64,000 bases of DNA, taken from positions 62,001-126,000 of the forward strand of contig NC_005042.1 in NCBI RefSeq assembly GCF_000007925.1, in the 5' to 3' direction. The position numbers were made by a program, and so were the translations under genes. A model generated the notes under the pieces. It was not told the DNA's origin, did no database searches, and saw only the letters and a program-made list of their open reading frames with translations. Source of the stretch: Prochlorococcus marinus subsp. marinus str. CCMP1375. GTDB taxonomy: Bacteria > Cyanobacteriota > Cyanobacteriia > PCC-6307 > Cyanobiaceae. Of the stretch, positions 36,697-44,439 are shown piece by piece (within the stretch, counting starts at the first letter, position 1; each line of letters begins with the position of its first letter).

Positions 36697-37074
36697 ATGT
36701 ATGAACAGTCAGACGAACACAACAAGAATACTTACCTGACTTTAGAAGATTTACGACGTATTGAAGAAACGGATTTATCTAGCTTGGATAAGCATTACGT
36801 TCGATTGTTAGCCCATTGCTTGGCTTCTTTTAAGTCAATGGTTAAAGATCAAGCCATTGGTGAGATTCCAGATGTGAAGACTCGCTCGCAATGGTTATTA
36901 ACTCAATATTCTCCAGAAACAGATGAAGCTTTTCTCTATACCTTGTTGGAACAATTGGGATCAGCAGCTATTCAATTGGAACATTTGGCCATTTATTATC
37001 AACTATCTCCATTGGAATTGACTCTTGAGCATTTAATTAGTTCTATTCAAGGACGGTTGGGAAATGATCAATAA
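36697..37074 (+). CDS. Conserved cyanobacterial hypothetical protein, helical
   Basis: The 125-residue protein is mostly helical and acidic with no membrane segment. It includes LTLEDLRRIEETDLSSLDKHYVRLLAHCLASFKSM, GEIPDVKTRSQWLLTQ and LYTLLEQLGSAAIQLEHLAIYYQLSPLELTLEHLI. I recognise no family with a known function. It is divergent from sufB, in the place where many cyanobacteria carry the repressor gene sufR, but it has no winged-helix motif and no cysteine cluster, so it is not SufR. ATG 36697 gives the full reading frame. Confidence 0.75.
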   Translation: MYEQSDEHNKNTYLTLEDLRRIEETDLSSLDKHYVRLLAHCLASFKSMVKDQAIGEIPDVKTRSQWLLTQYSPETDEAFLYTLLEQLGSAAIQLEHLAIYYQLSPLELTLEHLISSIQGRLGNDQ

Positions 37075-37270
37075 CTTTCTTTAGTCAATGCATGAGAAAT
37101 TGGAAAATTTATTGATCCCAAAGAAATGCTGTTTAAAATTCCGGACTAAGATAGCTCTCAATAAACTTAGATCACTCCTCAAAACGAACTATTTTTTTAA
37201 ATAACCTTTTTAATAAGTACCCTTTTATACCAAGCTTTTTGGACATGACTTCGGCTTTTGAATCCTTTCG

Positions 37271-37366
37271 TTGCAGTCAGTAGATCCTGACTACAGCCCC
37301 GAAAAAGTTCCAATCATACGACAATCAGAAGATACTATTGATCCCGAACAAAAACGGAGGTTCTAA
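37271..37366 (+). CDS. Possible 31-residue leader ORF upstream of the DUF4912 gene
   Basis: The frame starting with TTG at 37271 reads MQSVDPDYSPEKVPIIRQSE, then eleven more residues ending in KRRF and TAA at 37364-37366. The stop lies 4 bases before the GTG of the next gene, and the GGAGGT ribosome-binding site of that gene is inside the last codons of this ORF. The charged, proline-containing sequence looks protein-like, but the ORF is short and starts with TTG, so it may be chance. Confidence 0.3.
   Translation: MQSVDPDYSPEKVPIIRQSEDTIDPEQKRRF
37356..37361 (+). promoter_or_regulatory. Strong ribosome-binding site of the DUF4912 gene
   Basis: GGAGGT lies 9 bases before the GTG at 37371. 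It decides the start, because the open frame reaches back to a TTG at 37338 that would put this site inside the coding region. Confidence 0.75.
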
Positions 37367-37370
37367 AAGC

Positions 37371-38468
37371 GTGGCCCAGGATAAAGAATCATTGTCACGT
37401 TTAACACTTCGTCAGTTGCGCATACAAGCAAGTGAATTAAGAATTCCGCTTTATAGCCGTAAATCCAAAGCTTCTTTAATCAAAGAAATCTCTTTATTTA
37501 AAGAAAGGGAGCAAACTGATAGGAAATTAATATCATTTTCTGGATTAAATCCTTTAAAAAGAAAGAAAGATAGCTTTGACTCTGCTTCAACTGAACAAAC
37601 AAGAGTTGTTTTTCTTCCCAGGGATCCTGACTGGGCCTACGTTTTTTGGACTATTTCTGAAGCAGATCGTCAACGTGCTCAATCTCAAGGAGCAAGCAGA
37701 CTTTGTTTACGTTTGTCAGATGTTACGGGCATACAAAATGGAGGACAATATGCAGGAACTTTAAGAGAGGTCATTGTTGATAGCCATAGTACTGAGTGGT
37801 ATTTACCTATTCCCGTTGGAGATCGTGATTATAAAGTAGAACTTGGTTATCGCTTTGGGGCTCAATGGATTTCCTTGTCATTCTCTTCAGTTGCAAGAGT
37901 TCCTTCTTTGCGTCCAAGTGAGCAGGTATTGGATCAGTTTGTTCCTTTTAGCTTGGATGCACCGTCAAGTAATGATGTTGTTGAGGAAGAAAAGAATTTA
38001 TTGACTGACCAACGGGAGAGTGATTTGCATGAACGCTTATATCAAACAGCCACCACACATTTCCGTAAGTCACGAATTGGCTCCGAAGAATTTCAAGAAA
38101 GAACAGGCCATGATGAAGTGATTAATGAATCAGGTTCTGGTTTATGGGCCAGTGGTAGAAATGAATCTGGTTTGGGTGGTATTGAACAGCGCGAGCGTTC
38201 TTTTTGGCTAATTGCCGATGCTGAATTAATTGTTTATGGCTCTACTGACCCTTCAGCAAAACTATCTATAGGTGGTGAGGAGGTTCCTTTGGCGTCTGAT
38301 GGAACATTTAGATTACAGGTTCCTTTTAGAGATGGAGTGCAGAATTACTTAATAGAAGCAACAGATGTTATGGGTGAACAGAAACGTAATATAAACATGA
38401 AATTTGAACGTGTTACTCCTCAAGACAATACAAACCCAATAGATAAAGCAAAATCTGAATGGTTTTAA
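37371..38468 (+). CDS. DUF4912 domain protein with SAP/Rho-N-like N-terminus
   Basis: About 365 residues from the GTG. The N-terminal 45 residues (LSRLTLRQLRIQASELRIPLYSRKSKASLIKEI) resemble the SAP or Rho N-terminal helix-turn-helix that can bind nucleic acid. The middle part (about 85-200) is the DUF4912 domain: FLPRDPDWAYVFWTISEADRQRA, LCLRLSDVTGI and WYLPIPVGDRDYKVELGYR. The C-terminal 80 residues form a beta domain (ELIVYGSTDPSAKLSIGGEEVPLASDGTFRLQVPFRDG), an Ig-like or bacterial-type sandwich. The function is unknown. The order SAP, DUF4912, beta sandwich is typical of cyanobacterial members. Confidence 0.85.
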   Translation: MAQDKESLSRLTLRQLRIQASELRIPLYSRKSKASLIKEISLFKEREQTDRKLISFSGLNPLKRKKDSFDSASTEQTRVVFLPRDPDWAYVFWTISEADRQRAQSQGASRLCLRLSDVTGIQNGGQYAGTLREVIVDSHSTEWYLPIPVGDRDYKVELGYRFGAQWISLSFSSVARVPSLRPSEQVLDQFVPFSLDAPSSNDVVEEEKNLLTDQRESDLHERLYQTATTHFRKSRIGSEEFQERTGHDEVINESGSGLWASGRNESGLGGIEQRERSFWLIADAELIVYGSTDPSAKLSIGGEEVPLASDGTFRLQVPFRDGVQNYLIEATDVMGEQKRNINMKFERVTPQDNTNPIDKAKSEWF

Positions 38469-38489
38469 TATATTTACCAACTGACTAAA

Positions 38490-38660
38490 ATGGCGCGTTG
38501 GTTAGTAGCAATTACCCCGATTGCAGGTGCAATACTTTTTCCTTTAATAGTGCCAATTACTATTAGTAGACTTGGCATAAGTTATGGCGTTGTTGTTGCA
38601 TTGGTTCTAAGTAGCTTATGGTTTGTTGCAATGTTACGTACCTCAGAGATGCCTCACTGA
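38490..38660 (+). CDS. Small 56-residue membrane protein, unknown
   Basis: The frame runs from ATG (38490) to TGA (38658-38660). The protein begins MARWLVAITPIAGAILFPLI and has two hydrophobic segments, roughly residues 4-25 and 32-50 (SYGVVVALVLSSLWFVAML), ending RTSEMPH. It sits between the DUF4912 gene (21 bases upstream) and pgm on the same strand. No family with known function is recognised; composition and spacing suggest a real gene. Confidence 0.65.
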   Translation: MARWLVAITPIAGAILFPLIVPITISRLGISYGVVVALVLSSLWFVAMLRTSEMPH

Positions 38661-38717
38661 AATCGGATTTAGTGAAAGCTCTTCTGATGGTTTATTTCTT
38701 CAGATGTTTTTTGTCAA

Positions 38718-40376
38718 ATGTCTCTTAAAAATCTTTCAGCAGATAGCCAATTTAAGGTCGTATTGGAGGCACCTTTTACTGATCAAAAGCCTGGGACTTC
38801 TGGCCTTCGTAAAAGTACAAAACACTTTCAGCAACCTCATTATTTAGAGTCTTTTGTGGAGGCAATATTTCAAACTTTGCATGGTTTAGAAGATGGAGTT
38901 TTAGTACTGGGTGGAGATGGTCGTTTTGGAAATAGAAATGGAATTGATGTCATCATTCGTATGGCTGCTGCCCATGGAGTCCGAAAAGTAATTACTACAG
39001 TGGATGGAATTCTTTCTACGCCTGCTGCATCTCATTTAATTAGGACTAAGAAAGCTGTTGGAGGAATTATCCTTTCTGCAAGTCATAACTCTGGAGGTCC
39101 TGATGGTGATTTTGGGGTCAAAGTTAATGGCCCAAATGGTGGTCCAGCCTCTGAATCCCTAACAGATGCTATTTATGCCAAAACACAAATACTTGATAGT
39201 TATCAAATAATCAACCATGACTCTATATCTTTAGAATTACCAGCTAAATATGAAGTGGGGGGAATGATTGTAGAGGTTATTGATGGCATAGAAGATTACA
39301 TAGCTTTAATGCAGAAGATTTTTGATTTTGACAGAATCAAATCTTTTCTCAAAGATGATTTCTTGATTGCATTTGATGCTCTTAATGCAGTTACAGGACC
39401 ATATGCAAAAAGATTGCTAGAAGATTTTTTTGGTGCTCCTACCGGGACAGTCAGAAATGGCATACCTTTGGAAGATTTTGGCGGTTGTCACCCTGACCCT
39501 AATTTGACTTATGCCAAGGACTTGGCTGATTTGTTGCTTAATGGGTCGGAATATTCTTTTGGAGCTGCTTGTGACGGCGACGGCGATCGCAATATGATTT
39601 TGGGCCGTAATTGTTTTGTTAATCCAAGCGATAGTCTTGCGGTATTGACCGCAAATGCCAATTGTGTTCCCGCTTATTCCGGGGGATTATTAGGCGTTGC
39701 ACGTTCAATGCCAACTAGTTCAGCAGTTGATGTTGTAGCTAAAGATTTGGATATAAGTTGTTTTGAGACACCTACAGGTTGGAAATTCTTTGGGAATCTT
39801 TTGGATTCAGGTCAAATTACTCTTTGTGGCGAGGAAAGCTTTGGTACTGGCAGTAATCATGTTAGAGAAAAAGATGGATTATGGGCAGTTCTTTTTTGGT
39901 TGCAGATTCTTGCACATAAGAAGTGTTCTGTAGAGGAGTTAATGCATAAACATTGGGATCATTTTGGCCGACATTATTATTCTCGACATGACTATGAGTC
40001 TATTGCAAGTGATATAGCACAGAATTTATATGAGACAGTTGAATTAAGGTTGCCTTCATTAATTGGTAATTCTTTTGCAGGAAGACAAGTTACCACTGCT
40101 GATAACTTTACATATACAGATCCTGTTGATCATTCAATTACGGCTCGTCAAGGGTTGAGAATTCTTTTGGATGATGGTAGCAGAGTAATTCTACGCTTAT
40201 CGGGGACAGGTACAAAGGGTGCAACTTTAAGAGTCTATTTAGAAAGTTATGTCTCTTCTCAGGGAGACTTAACTCAAAATCCACAAAACGCGCTTTCTCA
40301 ACTAATTACTTCTATAGATTCTTTTGCGGAAATTAGCAACAGAACGGGTATGAGTAGACCTACTGTAATTACCTGA
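38718..40376 (+). CDS. pgm: Phosphoglucomutase
   Basis: The 552-residue protein has FTDQKPGTSGLRKSTKHF at the N-terminus, the phosphoserine loop GGIILSASHNSGGPDGDFGVKVNGPNGGP, the metal loop GAACDGDGDRNMILG, the sugar-binding CGEESFGTGSNHVREKDGLWAVLFWLQIL and the phosphate-binding RLSGTGTKGATLRVY. This is the eukaryote-like alpha-phosphoglucomutase (PgmA) type. It interconverts glucose 1-phosphate and glucose 6-phosphate for glycogen and sugar nucleotide synthesis. ATG at 38718 places the conserved K-P-G-T-S-G-L-R-K block near residue 25, as expected. Confidence 0.97.
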   Translation: MSLKNLSADSQFKVVLEAPFTDQKPGTSGLRKSTKHFQQPHYLESFVEAIFQTLHGLEDGVLVLGGDGRFGNRNGIDVIIRMAAAHGVRKVITTVDGILSTPAASHLIRTKKAVGGIILSASHNSGGPDGDFGVKVNGPNGGPASESLTDAIYAKTQILDSYQIINHDSISLELPAKYEVGGMIVEVIDGIEDYIALMQKIFDFDRIKSFLKDDFLIAFDALNAVTGPYAKRLLEDFFGAPTGTVRNGIPLEDFGGCHPDPNLTYAKDLADLLLNGSEYSFGAACDGDGDRNMILGRNCFVNPSDSLAVLTANANCVPAYSGGLLGVARSMPTSSAVDVVAKDLDISCFETPTGWKFFGNLLDSGQITLCGEESFGTGSNHVREKDGLWAVLFWLQILAHKKCSVEELMHKHWDHFGRHYYSRHDYESIASDIAQNLYETVELRLPSLIGNSFAGRQVTTADNFTYTDPVDHSITARQGLRILLDDGSRVILRLSGTGTKGATLRVYLESYVSSQGDLTQNPQNALSQLITSIDSFAEISNRTGMSRPTVIT

Positions 40377-40409
40377 ATCTTTTGATGAAAAACTGTTTCC
40401 CTAATTATT

Positions 40410-41750
40410 TTGAGTAAGGATCTATTCACTTTTAATAGTGATGAGCAAATTCAGAGGAATGCACCTCTTGCTGATAGATTGCGCCCTACAAAAATTGATG
40501 AATTTGTTGGCCAAGATGCAATTCTTGCTGAAGGTAGACTATTAAGAAGAGCGATAGAGGCAGATCGAGTTGGGAATCTTATTTTTCATGGCCCACCTGG
40601 AGTTGGTAAGACTACTTTGGCAAAGATTATTGCTGCAAACACTCGTTCATATTTTAGTGTTCTTAATGCCGTATTAGTTGGTGTCAAAGAGATTCGAAAG
40701 GAAGTTGAAGATGCACGTGAAAGGTTGGGCCGATATGGGCTAAAAACCATTCTTTTTCTTGATGAGGTGCATCGTTTTAATAGTGCTCAGCAAGATGCAT
40801 TATTGCCATGGGTTGAAAACGGTACTTTTATTCTTATAGGAGCTACAACAGAGAACCCTTACTTCGAAGTCAATAAAGCATTAGTAAGTCGATCTAGAAT
40901 CTTTCGCCTAACTCCAATAGAGCCGCATCATTTACATAAACTACTAGTTAGAGCTTTATCAGATTCTGAGAAAGGTTTTGGTAAAAAACAGGTCAAGCTA
41001 AGTAGCGATGCAGCTAATCATTTGGTAGATGTGGCGAATGGAGACGCTCGATCTTTACTTAATGCTCTTGAATTAGCTGTTGAAACTACTGCTATTGATG
41101 CAAAAGGCGTCATTAATATTGATCTGCAAATAGCTGAGGAATCTATTCAACAGAGAGCTGTTCTCTATGACAAAGAAGGGGATGCACATTTTGATACCAT
41201 TAGTGCTTTTATCAAATCGATGCGAGGATCAGATCCGGATGCATCTTTATTTTGGATGGCCCGTATGCTGGAAGCAGGAGAAAATCCGAGATATATCTTT
41301 CGACGTATGCTTATTGCTGCATCAGAAGATATTGGTTTGGCTGATCCACAGGCAATTGTTGTTATTGAATCTTGTGCTTCAGCTTTTGATCGTGTTGGTT
41401 TACCAGAAGGCATTTATTTCCTTTCGGAGGCTGCACTTTATTTAGCATGTGCTGAAAAAAGTAATAGTATTTTGGGAATACTTTCAGCTCAGCGCGCTGT
41501 TAGGACTACTCAAAAACAAGATGTTCCTAGACATCTTCGTGATTCTCATCGAGATGGTGTTCATTCTGGAGATGGCGATGGTTATTTATATCCACACAAC
41601 TTTGCGGATAACTGGGTGTCTCAAAATTACTTACCCCATGAACTTACGAAAGAAAAATTTTGGGAGCCAACTTCTAATGGTTGGGAGGGGAAGAGAAAAG
41701 AAATATTACGTGAATGGAAAACTAAACAAATAGATGATCAAATTGAATAA
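40410..41750 (+). CDS. rarA: Replication-associated recombination protein A (RarA/MgsA)
   Basis: The 446-residue AAA+ ATPase has APLADRLRPTKIDEFVGQDAIL, LIFHGPPGVGKTTLAKIIAANT (Walker A), TILFLDEVHRFNSAQQDALLPWVENGTFILIGATTENPYFEVNKALVSRSRIF (Walker B, sensor 1, arginine finger) and the later DAHFDTISAFIKSMRGSDPDASLFWMARMLEAGENPRYIFRRM, the RarA/WRNIP1 core. It acts at stalled replication forks. The start is TTG at 40410, 33 bases after pgm, and the length matches the family. Confidence 0.95.
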   Translation: MSKDLFTFNSDEQIQRNAPLADRLRPTKIDEFVGQDAILAEGRLLRRAIEADRVGNLIFHGPPGVGKTTLAKIIAANTRSYFSVLNAVLVGVKEIRKEVEDARERLGRYGLKTILFLDEVHRFNSAQQDALLPWVENGTFILIGATTENPYFEVNKALVSRSRIFRLTPIEPHHLHKLLVRALSDSEKGFGKKQVKLSSDAANHLVDVANGDARSLLNALELAVETTAIDAKGVINIDLQIAEESIQQRAVLYDKEGDAHFDTISAFIKSMRGSDPDASLFWMARMLEAGENPRYIFRRMLIAASEDIGLADPQAIVVIESCASAFDRVGLPEGIYFLSEAALYLACAEKSNSILGILSAQRAVRTTQKQDVPRHLRDSHRDGVHSGDGDGYLYPHNFADNWVSQNYLPHELTKEKFWEPTSNGWEGKRKEILREWKTKQIDDQIE

Positions 41751-41815
41751 TTTTATAATTAAAGAATTTTTTGTAAACTAAATATTAAAAGCTAGTATCT
41801 GAAATTACGATTGCT

Positions 41816-42472
41816 TTAATTAGCACAAATCATTAAATCACCTTTTCCCTGATTGTCATTAGATGCAATAGCAATTATCCATGATCTATAAATTGTTGTT
41901 TGAATTTTTACTTCATGATTTAGTGTTTGATGAATAGCAACATTTGATTTGTTCTTAATATGCCAATTTTTTAAATCTTTGGATAAAGTTCCTCTTTGCC
42001 ATTTAATAGCAGCTTCCTTAATTACCCACTGCTCTAAAACTTTTTTTCGAAAGTCCTCATTATTTAAGCTTTTTAAATTATTTTGGTCATATTTATGAAA
42101 AAAACGTTCAGATATTCCTTCTGCTGATAAGGCTCTATCGCTTCTTTCTATATCCACTCCTAATTTAGTTGGGGACCATCCAATTAATAGAGCATCATTA
42201 CAATGACTAAAACTTACATGTCCAAGATTATTCCCTAATAAAGGTGCTTTGCCAATAGAGGCTTTTAATGGTATCTCTAGTGGATTAAGCTTAAAAAATT
42301 GAGATAATGCAAAGCGAACATAACTTCTAGCATGTTTATATTCTTTAGCTCTCCTTGGATGAAGAGAATTAGCTATTTTCTCTTCGCTAATAGAAATTTC
42401 TTTTAATGGTGAATCCATTGGAAATATCCAAAGAGGCAGTACTCTTGGTTTCTGAATGTCAGTCAATCGCAT
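41816..42472 (-). CDS. 4'-phosphopantetheinyl transferase (Sfp/HetI type)
   Basis: The 218-residue protein carries the two Sfp-family motifs: LGVDIERSDRALS (G-V-D-I-E) and EQWVIKEAAIKWQRG (W-x-x-K-E-A). Other family pieces are RRAKEYKHARSYVRFALSQFF and SIGKAPLLGNNLGHVSFSHCNDALLIGWS. It moves the phosphopantetheine arm of CoA onto acyl carrier proteins. Cyanobacteria generally lack AcpS and use this type for fatty acid synthesis. Its ATG (complement of 42470-42472) overlaps the ATG of the divergent peroxiredoxin gene within CATG. Confidence 0.92.
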   Translation of the reverse strand: MRLTDIQKPRVLPLWIFPMDSPLKEISISEEKIANSLHPRRAKEYKHARSYVRFALSQFFKLNPLEIPLKASIGKAPLLGNNLGHVSFSHCNDALLIGWSPTKLGVDIERSDRALSAEGISERFFHKYDQNNLKSLNNEDFRKKVLEQWVIKEAAIKWQRGTLSKDLKNWHIKNKSNVAIHQTLNHEVKIQTTIYRSWIIAIASNDNQGKGDLMICAN

Positions 42473-42938
42473 GTCTCTTCAAATTGGCGAAAAAGCACCA
42501 GATTTCACTCTTCCAGATCAAGATGGGAAATTAATAAAACTTTCATCTTTTAAGGGCGAGAGAGTTGTGATCTATTTTTATCCCAAAGATGACACTCCTG
42601 GATGCACAAAGGAAGCTTGTAATTTTCGTGATCGCTGGGACATTTTGCAAAATCATAAAATAAACGTAATTGGAATTAGTAAAGATCCAGCGAACAAGCA
42701 TTCAAAGTTTATTAATAAATATCAGTTGCCTTTTATTCTTCTTACTGATTTAGAGCCTTGTCCAGTAGCTACTTCTTATGAAAGTTATGGATTGAAAAAG
42801 TTTATGGGCAAGGAGTATATGGGAATGAAGAGACAAACTTTTGTAATTGACTCTGAAGGAAAATTGGAAGTCATTTATTTGAAAGTCAAGGCTGCCAGTA
42901 TGGCTGATCAGATTGTTCAGGATTTGGCTTTGGAATAG
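42471..42938 (+). CDS. bcp: Thioredoxin-dependent peroxiredoxin (Bcp/PrxQ)
   Basis: About 155 residues from the ATG at 42471. It has MSLQIGEKAPDFTLPDQDGKLIKLSSFKGERVVIYFYPKDDTPGCTKEACNFRD (peroxidatic Cys in T-P-G-C-T, resolving Cys five residues later), VIGISKDPANKHSKFINKYQLPF and GMKRQTFVIDSEGKL. It reduces peroxides with electrons from thioredoxin. An in-frame ATG five codons upstream (42456) exists, but the family starts like MSLQIGEKAPDF. The 3' end overlaps the converging coaX gene by 53 bases. Confidence 0.95.
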   Translation: MSLQIGEKAPDFTLPDQDGKLIKLSSFKGERVVIYFYPKDDTPGCTKEACNFRDRWDILQNHKINVIGISKDPANKHSKFINKYQLPFILLTDLEPCPVATSYESYGLKKFMGKEYMGMKRQTFVIDSEGKLEVIYLKVKAASMADQIVQDLALE

Positions 42939-43626
42939 AAGGTAGATCAATGTCGATCATTCCTTCTAAAACCAGATTAGGTCGATGATATACATCAATT
43001 TGTCTATTTATTAAATGGTTAAATAAGATTTCTGAATCACCTCCACATATCCAAAGAGGCAGATTACTGTCTTTTTGTGCTTCGATTATGCTTCCTAGTA
43101 AAGCTTGAAAACTACCTTTTAGCATCGCTGCTTCTGTAGAAATAGGAAATTGATTGGCTGGTAAATTGTCGGTGCATACCGGCTTAAGTTTTTGAGCACC
43201 TTTTGCCATGGATGATCTTTGTAACTTAAGCCCAGCAATTAATTGCCCTCCTGCAAATTCTCCATTGGCTGTAATTCTTGTAAGACTTAACACTGTGCCT
43301 GCATCTGCTAAAAGGATTCCTTTGCTATGGAGGTTTTGAGATTTTGCTTGTTTAAAAGCGGCCCAACCTCCTAAAGCTCGATCAATACCTATCCAATCTG
43401 TCAGTTTCAATAGAGGAACATCTTTAATTCCAATGCATCTTTTAGTTTCCAAGTTAATAGATGAGGGTATAGGGCCTACTGCCGCCCATTTCCACAAATG
43501 ATTTTTGAGCTTTTTTAGTTGTTTTGGATTGGGATCGGTATGAGAAAAAGACCATTGTTCCTGTTTTTGAATTGCCCAATGCCAGCGACTGTTACCTATC
43601 AAAAGACAATATTTTTGGTGTTTCAC
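42886..43626 (-). CDS. coaX: Type III pantothenate kinase
   Basis: The 246-residue protein contains CLLIGNSRWHWAI near the N-terminus, IGIDRALGGWAAF (the G-x-D-R-x-x-x-x-x-A motif), ILLADAGTVLSLTRITANGEFAGGQLIAGLKLQRSSMAKGAQ and LWICGGDSEIL. This is the acetate-kinase-fold CoaX, which phosphorylates pantothenate to start CoA synthesis. The first motif usually has D-x-G-N-[ST]; here the piece reads I-G-N-S-R, with Leu-Ile in place of the usual Asp, as picocyanobacterial versions may do. It follows cysH with 2 bases between on the same strand. Confidence 0.9.
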   Translation of the reverse strand: MKHQKYCLLIGNSRWHWAIQKQEQWSFSHTDPNPKQLKKLKNHLWKWAAVGPIPSSINLETKRCIGIKDVPLLKLTDWIGIDRALGGWAAFKQAKSQNLHSKGILLADAGTVLSLTRITANGEFAGGQLIAGLKLQRSSMAKGAQKLKPVCTDNLPANQFPISTEAAMLKGSFQALLGSIIEAQKDSNLPLWICGGDSEILFNHLINRQIDVYHRPNLVLEGMIDIDLPSIPKPNPEQSDQPYWQP

Positions 43627-43628
43627 TT

Positions 43629-44393
43629 TTACTTGTGTTCTTTATTACTGTCCTCAATATGAATTCCACATTCTTGTTGTAAGCCTCCAAATCGTGTTTT
43701 TCTTCCAGCTGCATCAGTAGTATCTGGGGAACTTGAATGCCAATCACCTATTGTTGAATACCCTTTTTCAAAAAGAGGGTGTTGAGGTAAATCATTGGTT
43801 TGCATGTAATAAAAAATGTCTTTTTGCGACCATTCCAATATTGGTCTAAGAGATAGACGGTTTCTAATACGATCTAATATGCTCATTGAGCTCCTATTGT
43901 CAGTTTGACTGCTTCTGACGCCACTTGCCCAGCAATAGATATCTAAATCTTCTAAAGCTTTTTCTAAAGGTTCGACTTTTCGAATGCGGTGATATTTTCC
44001 CATATCTTTTAGAGAGTTAGTATTCCAAAGTTCACCGTATAAGGCTTCCATTCTTGCTGGAGTTATTATGCTTTGTGCAACAGTGACATCTAGCTTAAGT
44101 CTGTCTGTAAGTGCAGCTGCATATTGATAAGTCTCTTTTGGTAAATACCCTGTATCAACCCATATTACTTTTATAGTATTGCCACTATTGAGCTGGTAAA
44201 GCATGTGAAGTAAAACCGATGATTGAATCCCGAAACTTGTCGTAATAGCAAGATGAGGACCAAATTGTTCATAAGCCCATGTCAAGCGTTTTTGTGGAGA
44301 TAGTGGTTCAAGATGCTTACGAGCTTCTTTTAAGGGAATCTTTAAGAATGGAATTTTTTCCAATTTTCTAGAAGTCATGTGTTTATCATCCAT
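43629..44393 (-). CDS. cysH: Phosphoadenylyl-sulfate reductase
   Basis: The 254-residue protein has the PP-loop-like LAITTSFGIQSSVLLHMLYQ, VIWVDTGYLPKETYQYA, YCWASGVRSSQTDNRSS, LRPILEWSQKDIFYYMQTNDLPQHPLFEKGYSTIGDWHSS and the catalytic ECGIHIE near the C-terminus. This is the thioredoxin-dependent PAPS reductase of assimilatory sulfate reduction. It lacks the extra CC pairs of Fe-S APS reductases, and the single cysteine in E-C-G-I-H agrees with the PAPS form. An ATG five codons later (MTSRKLEK) could be the start. It is upstream of coaX with a 2-base gap. Confidence 0.94.
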   Translation of the reverse strand: MDDKHMTSRKLEKIPFLKIPLKEARKHLEPLSPQKRLTWAYEQFGPHLAITTSFGIQSSVLLHMLYQLNSGNTIKVIWVDTGYLPKETYQYAAALTDRLKLDVTVAQSIITPARMEALYGELWNTNSLKDMGKYHRIRKVEPLEKALEDLDIYCWASGVRSSQTDNRSSMSILDRIRNRLSLRPILEWSQKDIFYYMQTNDLPQHPLFEKGYSTIGDWHSSSPDTTDAAGRKTRFGGLQQECGIHIEDSNKEHK

Positions 44394-44439
44394 TATTGCT
44401 TCTCATTAGGTTCCTTTAATCATCTCAGGCATAGTTCAG

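Noticed and set aside
37160-37185. ACTCCTCAAAAC, similar to the ACTCCTCACAC motif of the Yfr1 RNA
   Set aside because: Two bases differ in the conserved motif and the expected flanking stems are absent; Yfr1 is normally found elsewhere.
37081-37210. ORF of about 38 codons beginning MHEKLENLLIPKK
   Set aside because: Short, without a ribosome-binding site, and unlike any known protein; gap upstream of the DUF4912 gene left as noncoding.
39583-39590. GCGATCGC octamer (HIP1 sequence)
   Set aside because: A single copy that falls in the G-D-G-D-R codons of phosphoglucomutase; one copy carries no signal in this genome type.
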